This document shows, in pieces, positions 43,200-60,000 of a DNA stretch of 60,000 nucleotides (position 1 is the first letter of the stretch; every line of letters starts with the position of its first letter). The DNA is from Polytrichum commune (Eukaryota; Streptophyta; Polytrichopsida; Polytrichales; Polytrichaceae). The position numbers and the translations under genes are program-made. Location of the stretch: the NCBI GenBank assembly GCA_950295325.1, contig OX485805.1, positions 56,074,758 to 56,134,757 on the forward strand, read 5' to 3'. Below the pieces are notes generated by a model that did not search any database, was not told the DNA's origin, and worked only from the letters and a program-made list of their open reading frames with translations.

Positions 43200-44639
43200 G
43201 GCATGGAAGGGGATTGGGTGGCCTCTATGTTAAACCTTAGTAGGCTCAATCACATGACATTACTTAGAAAGGAATTGGGCATCAACCCTTTACTCAAAGT
43301 CCCTACCCTTTACTAATAAAATGCGCATGTCACATGAGTGACCACATAACCTCTTTTGGGCCAACAAGGCTCAATGATGCTTTCTCCCTTGCCACCACCA
43401 AGTCCCCTATAGTTGGTTGACATATGGCGTGGCTTTCCAAAGTATGCGAATCTAGACTTCATGTGGTTTATGTATAAATTATCCCTTCCAAGGGCCCAAG
43501 GGGCTCAATGTACAATGTAAGGCAAGTTCGTACTTGGCGAATACTTAAGATGAGGCCAATACAACAATCACGGGTAGGTATCAATGAATTCCTCTCAATT
43601 CTCCCTTTCCAAGTATGTTGCTCCTCTTTATTTTGTGGCAAATTTTCATTATGTCATGTGGTGTTAAAATTGACACTCCACCCTAAATCACACCTTAAAA
43701 GCTTGCACAATTAGTACATATCGATTTTTAAAATGTTCCCCACCTTAATACTAGGCTTTTGTGTTGGTTTGAGTTATCTACCAATAATTTTACCTTGGAC
43801 TACTTATGACTTTTGCATACGGGATTCAAATAAGACATATTGTGGTGCATTGGAATGATCCCATGCTTCAAGTGCTAGTGAGAATGATTTCAAGAATGCA
43901 CTGAAAGCAATTGCACTTAGCACGTAATGCCTAAGCATCTAAGAAGCCTACTCCGGGCCTCACCATGCGCAACCCATGTATTTGATCAACAAACTTTCAC
44001 TTTTACTCAATTTTGTGATAAATGACTATATTTCAAATTAACTCATTCTTCTAGTGCAAAGCTTACGTGCTTTTTTTATAATTGAATATATTTTTTAAAT
44101 GATTGATTCACATTCAAATACACAATATGGTGCCCTTGATGCAAATACATACTAAGTATTTTGGTCATGATGCCACATGTAAGTGCAATTTTTTTCCCTC
44201 TTGGCATAAGATAGTGTATAAAATTCAATTCAATCCATAAACATGAAATTTTTATTTTTATACTATGTGACGCCTTGTAGACATTGTGTATATGGAAGTA
44301 ACTCAAGCCCCTTGGTCCAAGGGAAGCTATGACAAGAGCAATGAGCAGTGACACATGAGGAGGGAGCAACAACATGTGAACGATTGGTACAATTTTAAAA
44401 TTCACACATGTTTAGGGATCATTTTACAAATTTTGGAATGATAGAAGTTGAATTTAATTTCCAATTCTAAAGTAAGAACATTACAAGTGACCCCAAATGG
44501 TGGGGCCTATTACCATGTAAAACATGGAAAATTTTCAATCAAATATTGATGTTTATTATAATAAATCAAAACAATTTTGAGTGCAACCAACATAGTTACT
44601 AAAAATATAATGACATAAACCGATATTTTAAAATAGTTG
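43200..44639. other. Intergenic, no gene recognised
   Basis: Region upstream of CLPP5, AT-rich. The 109-codon minus frame at 44076-44405 has no recognisable features. Confidence 0.45.
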
Positions 44640-47600
44640 GGTAAACACTACCCTAGCATCAATAATTGTGCTCAACAATGCCAGCCAACACAAGTAGTCG
44701 CATGACCTCATTGTACATGTATGTTGAAGCATGAATGAACTTTGCATTGCCGTAATCCACCTTACATAAAATATGAACACATAATAAAGATGATTGTAGA
44801 AGCCCAATTCCCTTTCTCTCCCAAAGCCTGAAAGCCCCTTTTTGTGAAATCCGGGCATGTGCAATGCGAGAAGTTGCCAATTGTGATGTGATAGGATATG
44901 TCCTCTTTGGAGACAATGTTGATGATCACTCCAAATATTGGATACAAAATTGCAATGACTCCAACAACGTAGTATCTATCCATGAGTAACGCTTTCCCAT
45001 TTGTTTTTGTGATCCATTGTCGGTGTTGCAGAAATGCGACACACTATCTTCCCAAACCTGGAAGTTGGGTGTGCATCCATATTTGTTGACACAAAGAAAT
45101 TACACCATGGATTGGGAGTGTCACAAATATTGGAAGCCTATGATGAGGTGAAAGTGCCTCCCTCTATTGCAATTGGAATTCGGCATCTTCAAGCACCAAC
45201 ACCTCCTCCCTCGAGAGATTGGTACCTAATATCACTGGCCACATGTTGGGTACTATAGGCCATTCTAGAACATATTTCTTGTTCTTGCCACTCGTATAAT
45301 GCTTGATGTCATTAGGGCAAAATTATAATTTGTACTCCACTTTGTTTGTGGAGCGGAACTCCTTTTTCATCTTATGTACATTGGTGCAAGGGTACCATGT
45401 TTGCTTGCTCTTACTTTAACATTGCACACTATCCTTGTATTGGCTTGCAATGCCTAACATCTTTTGGCAGAGCGCGCGTTGGGGGGGGGGGGGGGGAGGG
45501 GATTTGGCAATATGCCACTTGGAAGTAGGGTAGTTTGTCTTCAACATGGATGTGGTACGAGCCACACTATGCTCAACAAATCTCAAGGGCTCCTCTATGC
45601 ATGCATATTTGGCCCAAGTGTGGACGGGGAATGGAGTAGTTTACTTTGTTAGGTCAATGTGAGTTGCATTCGGCACCAAGTGGGAAGTCCACCGCTTGGT
45701 GAACCCAAACAACTCTAACCCATCCAATGCACAAATTTTTGTGTTAAGGTCTTCAACACCCAAATAGAATTTCATCGCCTTTGCCAATACTTTTGGATCT
45801 CCAAACCTAGCAACAACCTTCAATTCCAATGAAGTCGCATCTAGACCTTTACCATTGGATCCCCTTTCAGCCATGACCTACAATTTGTATTTCACATGAA
45901 TGCTATGATCAAAGTGTCCACTATGGTTATTTACATGCTAGTCATCGTGTTGCCAAATTGTTGTAGCCATTTGTTATGGACCGTTTCCTCGAGGTTGCAC
46001 ATAGGCATGTTACACGTTCATCTATGGTCATGTCATGCCCATACATATCATGTAAGCCAAAGAATAACTACACATAGTTGTGCGTGCAAATGTAGTTACC
46101 TTACAAACAAATATTGATGAACACTAAGTTCAAGTATATATGGTACAAATACTCACTAACAACATATGGCCTCCCCATTGTCTATAGCAGAAATGCCAAA
46201 ACCCCAACCACTCTGCCAATCCAAGCATAACCTTTTATGAAGCAGCATCATACAACAACCATCATGAACAAATGACCTTATATTTTGTCTTTACATTCTT
46301 TTAATCATTGCATATTTGTTTGCATTCACATTGCAGAGATGATTTGATATATTTATGTGTCACTTTATCTAAGTTGGCAGGCTGGTGGAAAAGACAAATG
46401 TACTAAACACCTAACCATGGGTAGACTTAGATCTCCATCACCATAAATCTTCCTAACAACATTCCAATTGGCTTGTGCATTGTCAGCCATGAACCCTTTG
46501 AAGTTGACAATGGGTACACCATTTTTTGCCATGATAACACTTAGGTCTCCCAAAACAAAGTTTGTCTTGCTCCATCCTCATATTGCATATCACAACATGC
46601 AATTATAAGCACCTTACAATATTTATTGTCGTACACATGACACGCCATTGTTGTCCAATCTTTCAATTGTTTTACATGGTCAAACATGATCCAAAAAATA
46701 TTTATGTCCCCTCCAACTAGCTTGCAATTCACTAAATTCACTCCACTACCAACAAGGTCAATGGACATCTTGAAGACAAACACTCTGCCTTTTCAATTGC
46801 CCTAGGAACCGGCTCCCATGAACAAACTTGAACCCAAAGTGGTCTTTCAATGCCATAACACTATCCATGACACACATGTCACTTCGTAGAAAACGCTTTT
46901 ATCCATACATGAAATTCCAACAATTGGGCAATGCCAATGTTGTGAACTTGTGCAAAACAACTTCTTTAAGGTGATGGCCTTCACCGTGGAAATGAGATTT
47001 TAGAAGGTAGTTTGTTAATAATTGTTTACTTGCATCCATTACAATTGTTGGATTTTTTTTTGGAATGGGTGTTTTCATCACCTCATTTAGCAACATGTTG
47101 GTATGCAAGGTCCACAGACTCGTGACATGTGCCATTGGATACATGGTTGTCATGCATCCCTAGATGAATGCAAGCCCTAGACATCCTTGGAATTGTGGAA
47201 TGCGTAAACAATGAGAGCATTGCACACAATGATACAGATTGGTGTGGAATAACATACCTTAATTTCAACTTAGGTTTTTTTTGGGCCACACTCCCCACAA
47301 CAAATGGTTTAGCAGTACATCTAACCCGCTCGCTAAAATTACGAACTCTAGCATTACGGTGAAGATATTCACCAAAAAAAAATTGGGCATTGGAGATGTC
47401 CAACACATGTTGAAAAATGAAATGATAACCCAAAATTGTTCTAAATAATTGTTGTTTTTGTGGTGCACCATGCACAACCATCATAAAGTTTGTCCATACC
47501 ATCCATCCCCCGTCCATATGATGGGGAAACTCCATCAAATGATGGTGGTAGAATAAATAAAACATCACCGTCAAAAGACAAAGGGAGGTACTTAACTTCG

Positions 47601-48085
47601 CACATTTCAATATTTTCAAAATCTATGGAGGCAAGATTTGTCTTCAATTGTTTTATGGGCTTTGTTAGTCTCAAAGCATCTACTATACTTGAAGCATAAG
47701 ATAGAAGATGCTAAGGGGGGCGTTGTGAAGATGAAGAAGATATCCCCCATTTCATATATTGGGGTTTGTATGAAGATGGATTCTATCTCGAGTAGATTTG
47801 GAGTGTGTGGAATACTCACTCCGAAAAATGTATGGCAATGTGTCAAACAAATCTATTGTAGGGCATAAGTCTTTGCGAGAATATGACAACACCAAACAAA
47901 ACATTATCATCACTAGGTTTTAGTTTCACCGTTGACATATTGGGAATATGAATCGTGGATGCACTTGATTCATTTGTCAACATTATTGTGGATGCTTGCA
48001 TTTGAGACTCCAATACACTGATGACTCTGAAGCTACACGGTTCTAAGGTCCATGTTGAACCATAATTACTCATTACTTTATGCAT
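44640..48085 (-). mobile_element. Degenerate MULE-like transposon with SWIM zinc finger remains
   Basis: Fragments of one protein can be followed on the minus strand in several frames. An N-terminal part at about 48085-47620 reads DDNVLFGVVIFSQRL. Next is YLPLSFDGDVLFILPPSFDG with GMDGMDKLYDG (about 47590-47470), then MSRACIHLGMHDNHVS (about 47180), then MFVFKMS...WIMFDHVKQLKDWTTMACHVYDNKYCKV (split; about 46783-46600), then FKGFMADNAQANWNVVRKIY (about 46510-46440). Near 44930-44760 is a SWIM-type finger: GNFSHCTCPDFTK, then NHLYYVF in a shifted frame, where the first Cys of the expected CxH is Tyr. Frameshifts and stops throughout show it is dead. The SWIM finger after a transposase-like core fits a MULE, but I could not find terminal inverted repeats, so the class is inferred. 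A G16 tract lies at 45481-45496. Confidence 0.65.
45481..45496 (+). repeat. G16 homopolymer
   Basis: Sixteen consecutive G, continuing as AGGGG. Able to form a G-quadruplex and also a likely site of sequencing or assembly length error. Confidence 0.8.
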
Positions 48086-49094
48086 CTATATTGTTTATGA
48101 GACCTTCCCTCTCACATCAAACAACTCTTATTCAGTGTACATTGTCCCAATCTAAATATTGAATCACATGCCCAACAAATCCTCCAAAACCAAAACACAT
48201 CCATCAACTACCAAGGATAATGTGAAAGGCACCAAAGATCCAAAGGCTTAGATGGAAGCCATGAGTAATGATGTATAATGGACTTGCAATGAACAATACC
48301 TTAAGTAAGATGTAGCCGCACTCAAGTTAGTAAATAATTAATTATGTTTGAATGGGTGCAGGCATGGTAAAGTGGACCCAAAAAGATGCTTATGTATCTT
48401 AATACCATAGTAATTTTGGTCAAACGCCTAAAAGTGGTAGCAAAATGTTGTTTTAATTTAATATTTTTTTATGTTGACCTCTATTGTTGTGCTAAGTACT
48501 CAAATGTAGAATACCAAGATGAGACCTTCAAAACTTATCATTAAAAGTTATGCTCAAAAGCAAATGACTAGATTTGGTTTTAGAAGTAAATTCATGGCCT
48601 TAATTATTTTGAATTTTTTTCTTCATATTCCTTGAATTCATTATAGACTTGATGTCATCATCAAATATTTTTGTAGACAATTACCAAGTCAATGTAATTT
48701 ATCATATCTAAAGTAATTTTTTTGTCAATTACTTGTTCAATATCACCACTTGCAGACCCACTTCCACCGTTCTCTACAATATATGGACTTTTTTTGGGAG
48801 ATTAATTTTGTCAACATAAATTGTGTATCTTTGTGGAAAATATAGTTTTAAAATGTTTATGTTTTTTTTCACAAAATTAAAAGTAAGTATACTTATTTGA
48901 AGCGCTTTCACTTAAACATGTGCAAGGATCAAGAGATGTCCACTTTACCGTGTTTGAACCCAAATATTAAAAAGTATCACTATATGATAGAAACCTAGAT
49001 TAAAATATAGAATCTGACTTGATGCAGCATAGGCGTTATGCCTCTTGAGAGGTGGGCTGGAGTTTTTGTTTTGATTTTATTATATGTAGGTGTT
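48086..49094. other. Intergenic between transposon remnants
   Basis: Very AT-rich with short poly-T runs. No gene or repeat boundary seen. Confidence 0.4.
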
Positions 49095-50145
49095 TTGGGG
49101 TCGAGTGTTTGTTTATTTATGAGTTTCCTCTTGTTTAGGATGAGGTATGTGAGGTATTTGATGGCGTTCTAGTGTATGTTTTTCATGAGGGTTTTAATAG
49201 TTGGTTTTGGGATTTTTAAATTGGTGAGTTTATTAATGGAGTGTTCGTGTATGGCACCTCTAACTCTTGTTGTGATGGTAATGAGGGGGTTGGTTTGCCA
49301 TCCATTGTTTCGTAGGATACTGATTAGGGGATCATATTATTGTGTTTGTGTGTGAGGGCTTGGTCAGGGTATCTATCGTGACAATATGTGAATTCAATGG
49401 GTTGAATAGTAAGTGCATGGGAGGGCAATATTGGAGTTATGGGCGTCGATTATGCATAGGATGTCTGCTCGTAGTTTGGCTTGGCATTGGCATATTGTTT
49501 GGGAACATGTACATTTGAGAAGCCAGTTTGGGATTGTTTGTTCGGGAGGTTTGTTGTTATGGTTTCTTGCATTGGTTAATGTGAAAAACCGGGTAATTCT
49601 ATTGGCTTGTAGTGCTTGGGTAATGAGGTGTACCGCTTTATTATGTCATGCTATTCTTAGGCCTTTAATGTATGGGTATTATCATGTGGATAGAAGGTGG
49701 GGCCATGTGTCTCTATCATTGTGTTGGCACAATGTGTAGTTGGGGTTTTGATGTGTGAGGGGCTAGAATATGTTCTTCCCCTGGTTACCCATGTATTGTG
49801 CATATCTGAATTTTAATGTTTGGATGATTTGGGCATCTATTATGTTGTCATTTTTCCAAAAATGATTGGCGAGTTTTTGGTTTATTTGGGTGTTTGAGAG
49901 CCATTTATCCACGTATGGGAATTTCGTTTTGGTTGTTTCAGTTTCGCAGTTTCAGTGTCCTTTTGTTATGAATGTGTGCAGGTTGCGGATGGCTCCATCA
50001 TGTGTAGCTTTTGAGCAACTTCCTAGCCAATATGGAGTTGTGTGGGCCGTGTGGATACGTGGGGTGGTGGTTGGTTTTTCTCTACATGTTCCTTCGTTGG
50101 CTAAAGTATCATCTATTTTATTTCCAAAGAGGCAAGAATTTCATG
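49095..50145 (-). mobile_element. Decayed non-LTR (LINE-like) retrotransposon, 3' part of the polymerase ORF
   Basis: The minus strand gives one long collinear reading broken by about ten stops and at least two frameshifts. An RNase H-like end (DDTLANEGTC, about 50105-50080) is followed by KPTTTPRIHTAHTTPYWLGS, then KWLSNTQINQKLANHFWKN, then RDTWPHLLST (about 49700), KGLRIA*HNKAVHLI, WLLKCTC...CQCQAKLRADIL, EFTYCHDRYPDQAL and finally KYLTYLILNKRKL (about 49130). This is the layout of an RNase H domain plus the Cys/His-rich tail at the end of an I-type LINE polyprotein. No poly-A tail or target duplication was found. The plus strand looks unusually G/T-rich here because the element's sense strand is A/C-rich. 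Confidence 0.65.
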
Positions 50146-52255
50146 CATGATGACATGCATGTCCATGGAGTGTAATACTTCTACATCATTGTTTCACTTT
50201 GGCATAGTTTTGACATGTGGAAACTATGAATAATATTGGACATCATATTACAAATCTTCATATCTTCATTGATATGCATCATGCAATGTTGCTCTATTTG
50301 TTGCCAAATTTAGAAGTTGTTGGATAACATTGTTGTGACATTGTTTAGTGTATTTGCTTGATTAAGGTCGTTGCTTCTTGGGTTGGTGTTGCTTGGCCAA
50401 AGCCTTTGATTTAGGCGATGGGATGCAACGTGTGTTGTCTTGGTTGTTTGTAGATTGTCGTTGGATTGTATGTTGTCAATAATTTCTTTGGGTTGTTTGA
50501 TGTGTTTTTGTTATGAATCATTGATGGCCATGGGCTATAGATTCGTGTGCAAATCTTCTATGCTTCACATGCATCGATTCGCAACTTGTCCCGCATGGAC
50601 AATGAACATATCTAATACATATGTTCACTTTCTACCGTTTGAAGGAACACACCAAATTGTTTGTGTCAACAACCTCTACTTGGTCCAATGGCATCCATAT
50701 TTGAGTACCAATTTAGAGATGATGTCGACCATATTGAAAATTGGTGTAAAGTGTTTGGTGACTCAAATGATACACGCACATCCACCTCACAATGAGCTCA
50801 CCACAACAATGCAACATTTTTTGAATTGGATAGAACAACAAAATGACATTGGCCCATGCCTCAAAAAAATACCAATTTTAGTGACATCACCTGAAGATCA
50901 TAGTTTCAAAAGAAACCACACATTTGATTATGTCTTGCCCATCACGAACCTTTTCATTTTGACTTGGATCCATCAAGCTATCCAACAATGCTTAAGAAGG
51001 TGCCTTGAACACATTTAAGGTTGGTATAATGTGCACAACAACAAACAAATCAACAAACGGTTTGCTACAAATGGATTCACTTTGTTTGCATGTGTAGGAG
51101 GGGCCACTCAAGGTCATTTGTAATCTTGGAGGGGTAAAGGTTCCATCTCTTCAAACAATTGACCATGTATTGGAGGAGAACAAATTGCTTTTAAATAAAA
51201 AAGTCACATTGCTCAAAAAAATTCATGATGTGATCTTCTAGTCATGGGGGCTTCACCAATTTGAGCATGAATGACATAGATGACTTTAGGTATGGATGTT
51301 GGATCCACCCAATCTTTAAATATGATGCTTAGAGATCTATAACCAATTGAAAGCAATTTAGTAAGAATGTAACCTCTCCCATGAAGCCTTTGGAAAAACT
51401 ATGACATCAATAAAAATAGATTTAATAAAAAAAAAGTGCAAATTATGTACTCAACAATTGCAGTGTTTATATTCTTGGTTGGCAATTTGTGGGTCCAAAT
51501 TTAGATTTATGCCCATGTATGCATGCCTCATGAGGATTGCCTCCAAGTTTGTGGCACTAGAATTGCCAAAACCATATCCTTTTATTGCAACTTTGAAGAG
51601 GAATCCATTGATTTACTCATTGTATGCTCCAACATAAGTAGTTGCTTCACGTGCATGTGCAGCTCTACCCCAAACACCATGTCTATGAGGTGTAAAGTAA
51701 CCAATGATCCTAGCTCAAGCTTAGTGAGGATCCAATGGCCAAGCTCATCCTAAGGATTGTGAATAATGACTACATGGACTGAGCTTCGAGGACATCTTGT
51801 TGTCATGTGGAGCTATGTGGTGACGACAACAAAACTTAAAATTTGAGGAGAAAAAAAGGAGCTTCTAAGAGATCTATTACATCCAACTAACTCCAAATTA
51901 GTCCCCAATTTTTGTCTACAACACCTCCATCCGTTCGTAGTCTCTGGCGAAAGAAGCTATTTGCATCCTTCTCAATGTACATAGTGATCATGTATGAAGA
52001 TGTTGCCATTACAATATTGGTATCCAAATAGGAGTGTCTGAATTTGGAGGACTTGAATGTGGATTGCCACAGGACATTGAAGGTGTTCCATTCATGTACT
52101 TGGTGCAAACGTGCAGATTACTCTTATTGATACATAACCATTTCAAATTTGATGCTGGCACTATGGTGCCTTCTGGACATTGCAAGCACTCACCAGTTTT
52201 TAGCACCCGAAAAATAGTAATTTAAAGGCCCTTTGGAGGGCCTGTTTTTCTTCTA
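50146..52255. other. Intergenic, no gene recognised
   Basis: Holds the longest unexplained plus frame of the window (50440-51018, 192 codons). Its composition is like the AT-rich surroundings, it has many His, Met and Cys residues, and no motif is visible. Probably old transposon sequence. Confidence 0.45.
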
Positions 52256-52644
52256 ATGGAGCAGATGGGTGACAAAAGAACCATCATTTTTGTGAGCTCA
52301 AAGACAACTGCAACTGCATTACATAATTGACTCGAGAGCCATGGTTGGAATGCCACTACTATTCATGCAGGCAAGACACAAGAGCAATGTGAGGTAAGCT
52401 TGGATTGGTTCAAGAACAAGCATTCCCAACTGCCTCATTGCTACTGATGTTATTAGTCGTGGTATTGACATTCCGGATGTACCACATGTCACTATGAATT
52501 TACTCATCAAATTGGATGTACGGGCTGTGCTGGCAAGACTGCCACAACACCTTAACTCTTCAAGACTCTGGTATGTTCGACGTTCTTAAAAAGATGTTAG
52601 CAGAAGGAAACCACCTTGTCCCTCCCAAGCTGGCTCAGTATTAA
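52256..52644 (+). pseudogene. PRP28-type DEAD-box RNA helicase C-terminal fragment (pseudogene)
   Basis: Intronless remnant of helicase domain 2. GDKRTIIFVSSKTTATALHN is followed by a stop, then TTIHAGKTQEQCE and SLDWFKNK. A frameshift leads to IATDVISRGIDIPDVPHV (motif V), another to THQIGCTGCAGKTATT (decayed motif VI; the HRIGRTGR arginines are lost), then MFDVLKKMLAEGNHLVPP before a stop. The sequence order fits the U5 snRNP helicase PRP28/DDX23 family. Lack of introns across a region normally longer than one exon suggests a processed copy, but no poly-A tract was seen. Confidence 0.8.
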
Positions 52645-52968
52645 GAAGACTACTATTTTGTAAGTCTGAACATTGGTGTAAATAGATTATTTGGATAAGC
52701 CCAATTAATTGAAGACGTCCACAAATGGATTCTTGTAAGCTCTCTTTTGAGTTCACTTTAAGTCAAAACTTGCAAACTGGAAGGAGCTGATCGAAGGACA
52801 AGAAGTGGGCAATTGTGATCACAGGTAGCAAGTCACTTGACTTTTGCAAGTACAATAAATCTGAGGTTGACCAGGTGGCCTATACCAGATCATCATAAAC
52901 ACCTGTAGTTCAAATCACTATATATGATTGGTGCAATGCACACCAACAAAGTAACAAATAAAGTCAAT
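52645..52968. other. Spacer downstream of PLSP1-like gene
   Basis: Short spacer, presumed 3' untranslated region of the minus-strand signal peptidase gene. Nothing else seen. Confidence 0.4.
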
Positions 52969-59920
<6,952 letters not shown>

Positions 59921-60000
59921 GTTTGTGGTTTTTGTCAAGATTTTAATCAAAAGTATGAGTATGTCACATATCCCAGGAGCACTCATTTAGCAAAATGGTT

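Noticed and set aside
47083-47619. 178-codon open frame on the minus strand
   Set aside because: It crosses pieces of the degenerate SWIM-type transposon, and only part is in the element's original frame. Annotated as part of the transposon instead.
50440-51018. 192-codon open frame on the plus strand
   Set aside because: No motif or family resemblance, composition like the surroundings, and it lies between transposon remnants. Length alone is weak evidence in this AT-rich sequence.

Overview
This 60 kb window is nuclear DNA of a land plant. All recognisable genes are eukaryotic and most have many short GT-AG introns. Two encode plastid proteins (ClpP5 and a Plsp1-type thylakoid processing peptidase), two promoters carry plant telo-boxes (TTTAGGG), and plant-type MITEs and degraded transposons fill the spaces. 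The repeat families (a retroelement with an RNase H-like piece followed by a Cys/His-rich tail, and a SWIM-finger transposase) look to me like those of non-seed plants, probably a bryophyte. That placement is an impression from memory.

Layout. 1-1.8 kb: no gene. 1.8-10.9 kb (-): a complete 16-exon PRP16 DEAH-box splicing helicase (1245 aa) with a tandem satellite in intron 1. 11.4-16.7 kb (+): an EMB1417-like PPR gene. A partial copy of the CLPP5 promoter, transit-peptide exon and some internal exons sits upstream of it, and part of that composite is copied again downstream. 16.8-17.4 kb: a Tourist-like MITE with a TAA target duplication. 19.8-21.3 kb (-): an intronless maturase-like protein that keeps domain X but lacks most of the reverse transcriptase. 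21.7-26.2 kb: two NFD6-like mitochondrial small-protein genes in a head-to-head inverted duplication. 26.2-35.4 kb: no recognised gene, but a tandem array of about 104-bp units and five diverged repeats leading up to UGD. 35.8-37.3 kb (+): complete intronless UDP-glucose 6-dehydrogenase. 39.9-43.0 kb (-): complete 9-exon CLPP5. 44.6-50.1 kb: remains of a MULE-like transposon and a LINE-like element. 52.3-52.6 kb: an intronless PRP28-type helicase pseudogene fragment. 53.0-55.5 kb (-): complete 6-exon PLSP1-like signal peptidase. 58.3-60 kb (+): first six exons of proteasome alpha subunit PAA1, cut by the window end.

The functional genes are unrelated housekeeping genes: splicing, organelle RNA processing, plastid proteolysis and protein maturation, nucleotide-sugar synthesis and the proteasome. 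I see no gene cluster acting as one pathway. The unusual content is structural: a transit-peptide exon and promoter duplicated from CLPP5 to the front of a PPR gene about 30 kb away, a maturase reduced to domain X, an inverted gene duplication, and several small repeat families with clear copies inside the window.
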